A stretch of DNA of 64,000 nucleotides, taken from the NCBI GenBank assembly GCA_014338405.1, contig JTDE01000931.1, forward strand, positions 1 through 64,000, written 5' to 3'. The stretch is from Paragonimus skrjabini miyazakii. Taxonomy: Eukaryota; Platyhelminthes; Trematoda; Plagiorchiida; Troglotrematidae. A program made the translations under genes and the position numbers. Each line of letters opens with the position of its first letter. Position 1 is the first letter of the stretch. Below are positions 49,900-59,130 of the stretch, piece by piece. The notes below the pieces were generated by a model. The model saw only the letters and a list, made by a program, of their open reading frames with translations. It did no database searches and had not been told where the DNA came from.

Positions 49900-50700
49900 T
49901 GTAGTCGTTAAACTGGACCACATCTGGTGATGGTAAGTCTCACCTCCGAAACTTAAGGGTTACATATACAGAACGACTGCCGTGCTGCCTTACGGTTGTA
50001 AAAGTTGGCCAGTCAGAGTAGAAAACGTTGGCTGTTTTTAATTAAGTGAACATCGATACTTGTGTTCGACCACTCGCATCGGGTGGCAACAAAGAGTAGA
50101 CAGCGACTAAGCCGTTGATTTGTAACAAGTATGACAGGAGTTCATTGGTTCAGTTTCTGAATATCCACAGACTTAGATGGTCAGAATAGATGTCATACAG
50201 GTCAACTAATAGTCTACTAAACCGAACCCTTTTTGTAGATGCTACTGCAGGTGTAAGGTGGGCAAATGACGGCTTAGAGAACTGTTGTGAATCATCAGTC
50301 GGGTTTGTCGCTCGGGCTAAACCCCTTGTTCTTCCTGGTTCAAGCAGCTGGAGATGTTGGGTGTGACAGTGAGTAATTCTATCGTTGTTTAGCTGAGCTG
50401 TCTATGGACTACTTACAACGAACGGCGAAAGCCGTGAGTAGGTTGTGTTACTGATGACAGCTTACTCCTTCTCATAGTTTAGTTGGTTATTCTCAAGTTG
50501 TTGGCACTTTGATGTTGAATATTTGAGTTTAAACATAATTTAGGTGGGTGTCGTTTATTTCTTTTCTTTTGTTTTCTAGAGAGCGCTTATTTCTCCCCTC
50601 CATGGTCGAATGACAGTTAAGCGTGTGTGTAATCCACTGATGTAGCACAGTCTACAATACTGTCAGACTGACCGTGGGGTTCATATCAGAAGTGTATATA
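49900..50700 (+). mobile_element. LINE 3' end (late RT to 3' UTR), RTE-like
   Basis: The plus strand reads LKGYIYRTTAVLPYGCKSW (49950-50005), equivalent to LKGRVYxxAVRxVLLYGxETW; then HRYLCSTTRIGWQQRV (50050-50100), equivalent to HRCLRxIxxIxWxxRV; later GGQ and a degraded LPGW...QWRxC block (50260-50400). Its 3' UTR is shared with the copy at 42410-42715: TTACTGATGACAGC, a long pyrimidine tract, ATGACAGTTAAGCG and CCACTGATGTA. Several stops and one or more frameshifts are present. It is opposite in strand to the surrounding candidate exons, so it is probably an intronic insertion. Confidence 0.78.
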
Positions 50701-51129
50701 GGCTATTCCAGACAAGTTATATTGTTGTATGAAGGCCATGGTATGGATGCAGGGATTATGTGTTTAGCGCATTTGTCTATGGACTGCATAAATAAAAGAC
50801 AAGGTTAAAGGAATCAGATTAAGCAAAAGAGAGTGCAAGGGTATTTTTCGAACTGTTTTGAGTACCACAGCGAGTGTTTCTCAGCTGAAGAAGACGATGA
50901 AACTTCTGACGATTTAAAAGAGAGTACGTCAACTGTTATTCGCGATTCCTCATCTGAGACTCCACAATTAATACGAATACCCTCATCGATTATATGACAT
51001 ATAACGTCGCTTAACCTGAAGGGAACATCACACCAACTAAAGTAATCATGGAGTGGATTCCATCTTCTGTGACTAGAAAGCAACATGGTAAACGCCGATT
51101 GGCGAGCGTGCCAGTAATACTACTTTTGA
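50701..51129 (-). other. Open stretch with possible exon, unrecognised
   Basis: The minus-strand frame 50814-51086 includes NPLHDYFSWCDVPFRLSDVI, SDEESRITVDVLSFKSSE and a serine run. A TTGCTTTCTAGTCACAG acceptor-like site lies at its upper end. It could be a terminal exon of the same minus-strand gene. No donor is needed if the stop at 50814 is used. I do not recognise the family. Confidence 0.3.
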
Positions 51130-51590
51130 TGCACGAATGAACAATAGAAACTTCATCCTTCAAAAGGATAGTGTATGTATACATGTCTCACCTACCCAAA
51201 TAATAACTGTATGTCCTGTTTGATTTGGTTTGCGCCGAGATTTTGGGCAAGCAACAGCTGAGTACAGATGTCCTTGAAGAATGACGACAAGCAGTATTTA
51301 AGTTCTCACACGTGTTGTAAAAACCAGAACCCATTTCAACAAACCGTAAACATATTTCGAGTCAAAATTTGCTCACAGTTTAATGAAATGGGTTCTGGTT
51401 TTTACAACACGTGTGAGAACTTAAATACTGCTTGTCATTCTCCAAGGAAATTTGTACTCAGCCGTTGCTTGCCCAAAACCTCGGCGAAAACCAAATAAAA
51501 TAGCTATTATTTGGGTAGGTGAGACACGTATATATATACTGTCTTGTTGAAGGATGAAGTTTCTACTGTACATTTGTGTCCAGGATTAAC
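51130..51590. repeat. Long near-perfect palindrome (foldback or MITE-like element)
   Basis: Two arms of about 215-230 bases, 51130-51360 and 51362-51590, are inverted copies of one another. The inner 53 bp are a perfect match (51286-51338 with 51384-51436), and outward the arms stay roughly 90% alike, including CTCACCTACCCAAATAATA and AGAAACTTCATCC. The central 45 bases are more diverged but still partly palindromic. The outermost paired block is near GCACGAATGAAC (left) and TACATTTGTGTC (right). No transposase frame and no clear target duplication was found. A transcript across it would form a hairpin more than 200 bp long. The frame that spans it is a by-product of the symmetry. Confidence 0.9.
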
Positions 51591-52068
51591 TTTTATGGTA
51601 TTTTCTTCTATTATGTCTAACATCGTTTTCTGTGTTTCTATACATTGGTCCCTAAATACATAGGCTTCTTCGGTGGAAAACCGGAAAAAATTCCCAAAAT
51701 AACGACCCTGTACTTATTTTGAGAAATGTATGATAATAGCACGCACGATGAAAACATGAATTTCGCTCAGTGAAACGAAAAATACTTTGTCTTCTGCAAA
51801 TTATGAGAGAAAACCTCAGGTTTCTCTGCAGAGAGTTGTAGATGTGCACTGAATCGAAGAATTGATCAGAGTGTGAAGGTATCATTTAGAGAGAACATTT
51901 TCAATTTTAACGGACAAATATCTTATAGCTACGTCAGATCACATGGAATTAATAATTTTGACAAGCATACTAGCGAAAACAACCCATGCTGTAAAACGAG
52001 ATGACAAGACACTTGAAACAATGAGCTGTAAACAAGTGGACTAAGGAAGTATCTTAAAATCAGTTTAC
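51591..52068. other. Probable intron
   Basis: No firm exon. On the minus strand a 34-base segment near 51810-51845 is bounded by CAATTCTTCGATTCAG and GTTTTC and might be a micro-exon, but nothing else supports it. Confidence 0.3.
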
Positions 52069-52122
52069 CTGATATACGGAAATGCAACCGAAATATGATC
52101 GTGACTGACAGCAAGCGTATAG
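52069..52122 (-). CDS. Candidate 54-base exon, unrecognised gene
   Basis: The acceptor GTGTTTTGTGTTTCAG is textbook and the donor is CAG|GTAAAC. The length is divisible by three. Joined to the exon at 52644-52807 (which ends in phase 1) it stays open. An alternative frame reads YTLAVSHDHISVAFPYI and looks more protein-like, but it would need a different upstream junction. It is the best-formed pair of splice sites in this part of the window. Confidence 0.42.
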
Positions 52123-52643
52123 CTGAAACACAAAACACCGTTTCGTCAATGCAGGCAGCTCATCAAAATCATCCAAGTATACAAGAGTTCTATTAGATTG
52201 TTGCATATGAGGGAGTAACATTTCTATAATGGTGCTTCTTACTCAACGAGTTCTACTGTAATGGCTACAACCTTTAGGATGCTTTAAGGTTCTGGGTAAC
52301 TATGGATTATTCTTCCGCGAAAATATTTTAATCTGAAGTCTTCCTTTCAAAATGTCCAACACATTAATATGACTCACAGTTCGACATACACATTACTTTA
52401 GCATGACCTTAACAAGAAGAAGGTCTACACAGTTGAATACATTTTGTTGGCATATTTAATTAATAAATCATCTGAATGATATTTAAGTTAAACAACACTT
52501 CTGGTCGGTTAACAAAATAAACAAGATGATATGAAAACACGTGAATGATAGTATTAATACTAGGGGAAGGACGCTAAATACTGTAGACAAAATTTGGTTA
52601 GCAAATATGTACGTGTGAACATTCAGATTGAAGAAGACGTTAC
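52123..52643. other. Probable intron
   Basis: AT-rich, no repeat and no ORF of note, lying between two minus-strand candidate exons. Confidence 0.35.
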
Positions 52644-52807
52644 TCAGAGGCAGTTGATGAAATCCTTCTGAACTGTCAACGATATTTGAAAGTATTTGAT
52701 AAAAACCGCAAGGAAACCTCTGGTCAGTGACGCTTTCAATCTTATGCAAAATTGTATGACGCGCTAGTACGTGTAAAATTTGGGCCAGTATGCCACGTGT
52801 CCACGAT
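52644..52807 (-). CDS. Candidate exon of an unrecognised gene
   Basis: The acceptor TTGAATTTAATTAG lies just above 52807 and the donor GTAACG just below 52644. The frame reads SWTRGILAQILHVLARHTIL, HKIESVTDQRFPCGFY and QILSNIVDSSEGFHQLPL. Third codon positions are richer in G and C than the flanks, which suggests coding use. The sequence is probably helical and soluble. It loosely recalls the helical PXA region of sorting nexins (ILA...), but key residues are missing and I do not assign it. Confidence 0.42.
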
Positions 52808-54639
52808 CTAATTAAATTCAATGTCCTTTGCTTTGAAAATGTTTTAATAGATCCTTTGAAGCACTATGTGCACAGGTTATACATGATATAAAAATTTCCC
52901 TTTGATAGTCTCTAGCTTTGCTTTTGGTAAGTGTCCACTTTCGATAAAGTGATAGGATCATGAAGATGAGCCACAATCAACAAGTAGGTGTTACTGCACT
53001 AATGCTGTGATTCAAGTGACGAAAATGTATTGTATGTATTGCTGTTTATGTCGATGGCATTCGGGTCACGACTGTTTGAAAGTCAGCCTGATGTATGATA
53101 CGGAAGAACTTATTCGAAATGTTGTCGGAATGTGTGAAGCCAGAAAATGGACGTACAACAATCCAGTTTGACTCACTAAGTTCATGTGGTCAGAAATAAC
53201 CGCTTATAAGCATTTATGAAAAGTGTCCGGGAAGCGGAACATTTCGCTGGCTGTGTTCCCGATGTCAGCTGGTTACTAAGAGATCACAGTAATTATTTAT
53301 TTAGTCCAAAATATACAATAAAATATGTTTCAGTGACTTTTGTTTGTACGTTTGGGTAACATTTCTTGAAGTGAATGAATCCATCATCCAGAACAATGCA
53401 CACTCATAAGTGTGCAGATTGCATACGGATTACCATGTTCAGCACGAGCACCAGGTTTCAAAATCATTCAGCACTTATGGGATCTCATAAAACGAGAATA
53501 GATGAGGGATCTGACATTCGCTTTTTCTTCAGAGAAAACGATAAAATTAAAGAAAGAGTTAATCAGGATGTTGATATATAGCATGTCATAATGACTGTGT
53601 ACAGGTGTACGGTTGAAAGTTGTTTAGTGGACGAGATGCTGATCACCAACAGACCATAGAAGTGCCAGCTGTAAATCATCATCTGTTTTTGACGTACAAC
53701 ATTGTGCATTTATGAACTAAACTGAGAAATATAATGTGAAAATACTCATTTTAAGGTTACGTTTGCTTACATTGTACAATGCGTTACATGTTACCAAGTC
53801 ACTCACAAAAAATATGTATTTTTGGTTCACCAGGTTGATGCCAGGATAACTAGCATCGTCCAAAATATGTTATGCGTTTTTTCTTGTGTGAAGATGGTGG
53901 TCTCACATGCAACAATAAATTAAATCCCCATCAAACGGTTATACGTCAGATTTCTGTTAATTTCAGATATTTGTGATATACACAGGTCACAATAAGGGTT
54001 GCTTAATTATGTGTATCTGCTTTGGTTACAAATGTAACCGTAGAAACTGCATACCTAAAGAGGTCGAAAAAAGTTTGTGAAAGTCAGCAGCTATTAACTG
54101 TTTCGAATGTTGTTGAAAAAGGACTTGTCACGTGCTGATTCAGTTTCAAATAAATACAAACGGTTGTAAAATGTTTAACAAGGTGATGAGTATATAAATG
54201 AAATTAATGTGTGAATATACCAAATATCTGACCACTCAGTTAGAGCATCAGTACCTTCGATTACAAGACAATTCAGACAGCATGGTTAACTATAAGTAGG
54301 GTTCTTTCTAGTGAAGTTCTGGAAGCGATTTCTTCTAGGATATCAGTAATACTCTACAGAAGGAAGTCTTACTACTAATATCTCTACTCCCTACATTTAG
54401 TTGATAGACCGACTGCTTGAATGTTATTGCCAGCTCAACTAAAAGACTCTGTCAGTACTGAGTTCATTAGAATTTGCAAAATGTCTAGAAAATATCAAAC
54501 GTGCATAAGGGCATATGCAGCAACGTCAAGGAAAAGGTCCAGGTATAAGGTGCAAAACCCACCGATTTATCTGACTCGCCTTATAAGAAGCTATAATGTC
54601 GGTCATAGATATAAACATACTGGGTATGAACTGATCACA
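52808..54639. other. No gene seen
   Basis: AT-rich sequence with no recognised repeat and no supported exon. Upstream exons of the minus-strand candidate gene could lie here unseen. Confidence 0.35.
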
Positions 54640-54775
54640 GTTTTCTCAGTCTCACAGACTTCCTATCCAGCTCCTCTCGAAAATAAACGCAAATTCAAGT
54701 TTTGTACCTGTTAGAGCTCATCAGTAGTGCATATCCTTGGCTGGGCAATTACGTGACAGTTCGGTAGTGCCTAAT
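54640..54775 (-). mobile_element. SINE1 copy e (5'-truncated), hammerhead 5' core intact
   Basis: Minus-strand copy starting with GCCCAGCCAAGGATATGCAC, then CUACUGAUGAG (54716-54726), stem II CUCU-AACA-GGU, and AAAAC where GAAAC is expected, so G12 is lost. The body has TTATTTTCGA and AGGAAGTCTGTGAGACTG. The tRNA head is eroded (CGAACTGTCACG). It faces copy f across about 15 bases, head to head. Confidence 0.75.
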
Positions 54776-54789
54776 TTAAGATCATAGAA

Positions 54790-54985
54790 TCAGTGGTTAA
54801 ACGGTTTTCCAGGAGAGCTCAGCGAGAGTTCAGACTCTTGTCGTGGTATGCATGAAGAATACAAACAAACTCTAACAAAAGCGAAACTAGAGTACACTTA
54901 TCCGTTTTGATAGGGGGTATCTAAAGAGTCTATGGGAATGCAGAAATTATGAGCAGTTGTGAGTGATGTTGAACAGACATCAACC
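54790..54985 (+). mobile_element. SINE1 copy f
   Basis: Plus-strand copy. The head CAGTGGTTAAACGGTTTTCC is followed by a B-box remnant GAGTTCAGACTC and GTCGTGGTATGCATGAAG. The ribozyme 3' core CUCUAACAAAAGCGAAACUA (54870-54889) keeps GAAAC, and GAGUAC stands where GAGUC would cleave. CUGAUGA is gone. The body ends GTCTATGGGAATGCAG and GAGTGATGTTGAAC, a good match to copies c and d. It lies head to head with copy e. Confidence 0.8.
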
Positions 54986-55599
54986 AAAATCATTTTTATT
55001 ATCTACATACTACACGGCATAACGTTTACACAATGCAACCATCCTGATCGTGAATTTGAAAAATAAATAAAATATTGAAACACAAACACTTACCTGATAA
55101 CGAACGCTAGCATCATAAGAATGCAGATGAGAATAGGAATGAAATGTAATCCGGTTGTGTAAGAGACCATTTTTCAACAAACAAGACTGCAAACAGCTTC
55201 AAACAAATGAAACAGCGAGTATTAATGCTCAGTAAGAAGAAGGTTAATTGAGTTTTGTTATAACTTTTCAATAAAACAATTGTAAATTTGACATTTCATG
55301 GGTTCATATTCCTTCTAAGCGTCTCAGCAGGAAATGAATCGCGCATGTTTACTGGACTAGACATAACGAATCTTGAATCGAAAAAACCGACAAAACGGGC
55401 GGTAGTAATGTATTTAAACAATAAATAACTCACAGATGAGTAGTCGGGAATATGATTTGTGTAAGTTAGACATCCTCCGAAGCTGACTGTGACTGGCATC
55501 TCAGATAAGCCGTAGTTTCAGACCATTCCACAAACAAGCGTTAAATTTACCAATAGTGATAGAAGACATGTTGCTAGAAGCTAACGTTGCATTTACTCT
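54986..55599. other. No gene seen
   Basis: AT-rich, no supported exon. The right edge meets the 3' end of the minus-strand PLE. Confidence 0.4.
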
Positions 55600-56360
55600 A
55601 TCCAGTCACGAACGTAAAACATTAGAATATGTAGGACATGTGGATAGCAGAAACAGTGGAAACGGCCAACGACTGGGTTTACATAAAACAAGGACTGTCA
55701 TCAATTCCAGGGCAAACACATTTCGAGTCAACAGTTTACGCAAGCATAAGGCTGAAAAGCGAGTAATGATTAACATTGTCTCGAAGAACGCAAGTAATTG
55801 AGGATTCCGATTGCGCAATAACACTTGAAACGATTTGACGGAGTCAACAACGTGACCTGTTTCAATGAGGGGCTTTGCAATAGGTGGGGTCGGATTTCAT
55901 CTCATTTGTTCTGCTGATATTGTCTGCTGCATCATCAAGCGCATCAACCACTTAGGCATATTTTCAGCCATTGTTTGTCGATCTGTTAAGTCGATATAGA
56001 CATCACTGCAGCTCCAAGTGAACTGGTAGAGTACATGTGAGACAGAACACTTCGGTAGGTCATGACTATGAACAAGCTGAAGAACTCTCCTAGTTGACAG
56101 TAGCAACCGCAATTCTGTCGTAGAGTATGTACGAGATAGAACGGATTGTAATTTTCGATGTACATCAGTTGTGATATGGTCGCCTATGAAAGGTAAGTTC
56201 AGAAAAGCATGGTTCTTAGGAGTCGGTTGTAAATATCGACAAACCTCCACCGTTACTGATAAACTGAATCAGGGAACCTCAGTACGCCGAAACCTTAAAT
56301 CCGCACATCACTTTGGCACGGGCAAAGTGGCTTATCAGAAACGCACTTATCTGATCCTCA
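55600..56360 (-). mobile_element. Penelope-like element, LPFxGD to GIY-YIG end
   Basis: A 117-codon minus-strand frame (55897-56250) reads FLNLPFIGDHITTDVHRKL, then SRTYSTTELRLLL, VSHVLYQFTWSCSDVYIDLT and MAENMPKWLMRL, which are the LPFxGD, AAxLRL, CSC-YIG and EHxPxWL blocks in the right order. The first Cys of the CSC pair has become Trp. After one frameshift comes ETGHVVDSVKSFQVLLRNRN, then FFETMLIITRFSALCLRK, the ExxxIxxxxPxLCxQK block. The RT core is missing and traces extend to about 56360. It is the closest relative in this window of the element at 61830: both share LRNRNP. Confidence 0.87.
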
Positions 56361-57279
56361 ACTTTAGCGTTGGGTCATTTGCATCGAGTGGAGCCAACTG
56401 GTAAGCAGCTAGAAGGGGATTGAGAATAAAGAACCTCGTATTGAGTACCAAGCGATTTCCTTAGATCACTCCGTAAATATGCGAGGTTTGTCGTCTTTTA
56501 TATAAAGTATATCTTAGTGATGTCGCGGCTTAAGATGCAAACCCGACTTTGCACGACCCGTTTCCTATACCAGAGTGAAGGTAATCCTGTCCGTTCAATC
56601 CATACTAGCAATAAAGAAGTAGAAAAAAATATATGGAATAAACGGATAGAACCCAAGGCGATGCCAGTTGAAAAACTGCAAGCACGCAAGTCATACAGTT
56701 CATGTTCTGCTATACTGTGACCACTCGTTGGTAGGCCTCATACTCAGCTCACCTTGCAATTGAAACCATCGAGTTTTAATTATAAATTTTAAAGCAGAGT
56801 TCCAGAATTGTATGATGCATTTACCACTTAGCTCATTGTGCTGCATCCCAACCTATGCACACTTCAGTGCTAGATTTTTCGTATGGTGTCATTCAAGATA
56901 AAGAAATTACCACTGCAAAAATACATGCACATTCATAAACATTACCACACTGTCGCAGGTCACCACAATAAATCTCAAATTCAAAGCCGCTTCTGCTTAA
57001 TGACACAGGGAGGACTTTTATCTGTGGACCGTAGCCACCTCAGTAACCATGAATAAGGGCCTAGTGCTGAACATGTAAATGATTTCGAACACTTCCGTCT
57101 TCTTTAGCTGGCCCACCAAAGTCAGTGGGAGAAACGAAATCGATTACGTCGGTTGTTTCTGATGACTTGGTTGATCAGTCTCAGCTAAAACAGATTGATT
57201 GATAACAAAGTTGATGCGTGGCAGAATATGTTACGTTACTCGAATGCGTACCTGTCTCTGTTGTGTTCACATTGATGAT
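56361..57279. other. No gene seen
   Basis: No recognised feature. The first 100 bases may be frameshifted extension of the PLE RT thumb. Confidence 0.4.
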
Positions 57280-57540
57280 CCGGTGTTGTATCACATTCAG
57301 CCTCGTTTGTGAGTAGTAAAATGCGTACATTCATGAACTAAAAAGCAAATCTGAATGCCAGAAAGGTGCGGAACCAGAAGCGCCCATTGGAACAGTGTGT
57401 ATGAAGAACGTGCCAGTAGGACAAATGATAATGCACTGTTGTCCAGTGTGTGCGTGGATGAACATCAGCCATGCAAAAGTGTGTACGCATTAGTTCTTAT
57501 GTTTTCACATAACCTGTACGGGATTTTGTGCAATAAAATA
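57280..57540 (+). repeat. R2 interspersed repeat, copy 2
   Basis: Same-orientation match to 17770-18012, with GTGAGTAGTA, ATGCGTACATTCATG, GGAACAGTGTGTATG, AATGATAATGCACTG, CAGTGTGTGCG, CAGCCATGCAAA and TATGTTTTCACATAACC in the same order. A 91-codon frame covers most of it, but the other copy does not keep that frame, so it is unlikely to be coding. Confidence 0.55.
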
Positions 57541-58986
57541 CTACGCAGACCAATCGTTGCGGCCACAGCACTGGGGCATATTGAAAGTGGTAAATTAAAG
57601 TTGAGTTGGCGCGCAGGTTTAACGAAGTAGATGTAGTTGAGTAGTATGCGAGTATATTGCCCTATCCGAATCCTTGGTTGGCCAGTCAGAGGATGTCCCT
57701 GTCGCTAGAAATTAGCACTAAAATGACCTGGTTTTTGCATGGTAGTAAAAAATAACCGAAAGTTCTGCACTTTTCTTGGAAAAAGCTCTTAAGTATCAGT
57801 TTGTTTAAAGCTTTGACATTGAAACCTTCAGCTCAGTTCATGAAGCACACGATTATCATATCAGTATTGTAGAAGGTAACGAGTGTACTAGTAAATCTAA
57901 GCTGGTGCTAAATTGGCAAACCGTTGTTGAAGTGTGAATACTGCTCAGTCCATTTGAAATTTTGTATGCAGATCTCTCAGGTGACAGACTCAATGGTTTT
58001 TCGGTCATAATCTATAAATCGGCAATATTGTCATTTCCCTCATGTTAAATTACAGGATATATATATTATGGCGAAGCTGAGACAACACAGATTGTAAAAT
58101 GTCAGTATCTCCCATGTCGTTTGAATTTATAGATAAGTTGTAAAACTAACGGGATTAAAACTGTAAACCTTAAACGCTCGTCTGCAACCCTCATTCCACA
58201 AAAAACGAAATGTCAGCCCACATGGCACCCAACTACCTCCTAACGGCCACGTCACTAATCTATCTGACGTCTAGTACGCGAATGGTCAATTTGTCGTTGA
58301 CAACACAAATGTTAAAGACGTTCAAGTCCAGGACGCAGTCAACAAATGTTCAGTCGCGTCGCTTTCGTGTAAATAGTTATTAATATTTCTTTCGGGAGAA
58401 CAATTGTTAAGTGTGACGCTTGATTAACAGTGGCTATATGGACTCGCTTGTAGTTCGATTTGTCTGTTTGACCCACCAATCCCAATTTATCTTCAATTAC
58501 TATGTACTTAACAAGGTAAAAACAACATGTGGTGGCAAACGTGGTGAGCATTTGAGGAGGATTGCAGAGTTGCTTGGTAATGCTGGGCTGAGGTGACCAT
58601 AACTAAATCTACCCTAACAAATAGCCTTGGCTAGTAAAATTTTGATAGACCAAACACTTGTACTGTCTTGATCACAAGGTATGTAAGCAGTCGTATAAAT
58701 GCTTTGCTACTAATGTGCTCTTGCGCAGATTCACTGCAATTGTGAAGATCATTTCGGTTTGTTGTGCCAGCACGAGATTACCCCTTGACATTGTGAACCG
58801 TATAATAGGCTACTGAGAAGCAGGGTTTTGAGGAGACAGGCACTGGATAAATAATATCAGTGATCTGGTAACAGGATCTCTATCTGAGTTACTGGTAGTG
58901 AGCCAGACGGTCGATTCTCCAACGTCAACTGTGTGAAACGATAATGATAGTTTTGCAAAAGGCTGGTCCTAGTAACCACCAGCGAA
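57541..58986. other. No gene seen
   Basis: No supported exon. The last 200 bases are the 3' flank of the minus-strand ribozyme and may belong to the same small element, of which only the ribozyme can be recognised. Confidence 0.35.
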
Positions 58987-59031
58987 GTGGTGGACAGCTG
59001 TTTCGACTCATTTGGGTCTCATCAGCACCAC
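58987..59031 (-). ncRNA. Hammerhead ribozyme (type I), intact-looking
   Basis: The minus strand gives every conserved part of a hammerhead. Stem I is GUGGUG (59026-59031) paired with CACCAC (58987-58992), six perfect pairs. CUGAUGA is at 59019-59025. Stem II GACCCAAAUGAGUC (59005-59018) has an AAAU loop and one C-A mismatch. GAAA is at 59001-59004. A minimal stem III, ACAGCUGU, is followed by the cleavage triplet GUC ending at 58993. The CCCAAAU loop and short palindromic stem III are those of the schistosome Sm-alpha ribozymes, which self-cleave, often as dimers. A B-box-like GGTTCCATTCC lies just upstream (59041-59051), suggesting a pol III SINE-like carrier. No catalytic base is visibly lost. 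Confidence 0.87.
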
Positions 59032-59130
59032 AAACACACGGGAATGGAACCCCTGAATAAGTGGCAGATTGCAGTTCAAACACCTTGCAAAAACAATTCC
59101 TCAAACCCTTTTGGGGCTGTGGTGGATATT
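59032..59130 (-). promoter_or_regulatory. Pol III B-box-like element upstream of the ribozyme
   Basis: GGTTCCATTCC at 59041-59051 on the minus strand fits GGTTCNANNCC and sits in a short GGGG/CCCG arm. A matching A box could not be placed with confidence in the next 80 bases, so promoter function is inference from the Sm-alpha precedent. Confidence 0.4.

Noticed and set aside
42480..50460. CTGATGAC in both LINE 3' UTRs considered as ribozyme cores
   Set aside because: No GAAA strand follows within hammerhead distance in either copy.
51268..51498. 76-codon plus-strand frame across the palindrome
   Set aside because: It is a by-product of the palindrome's symmetry; no splice or coding evidence.
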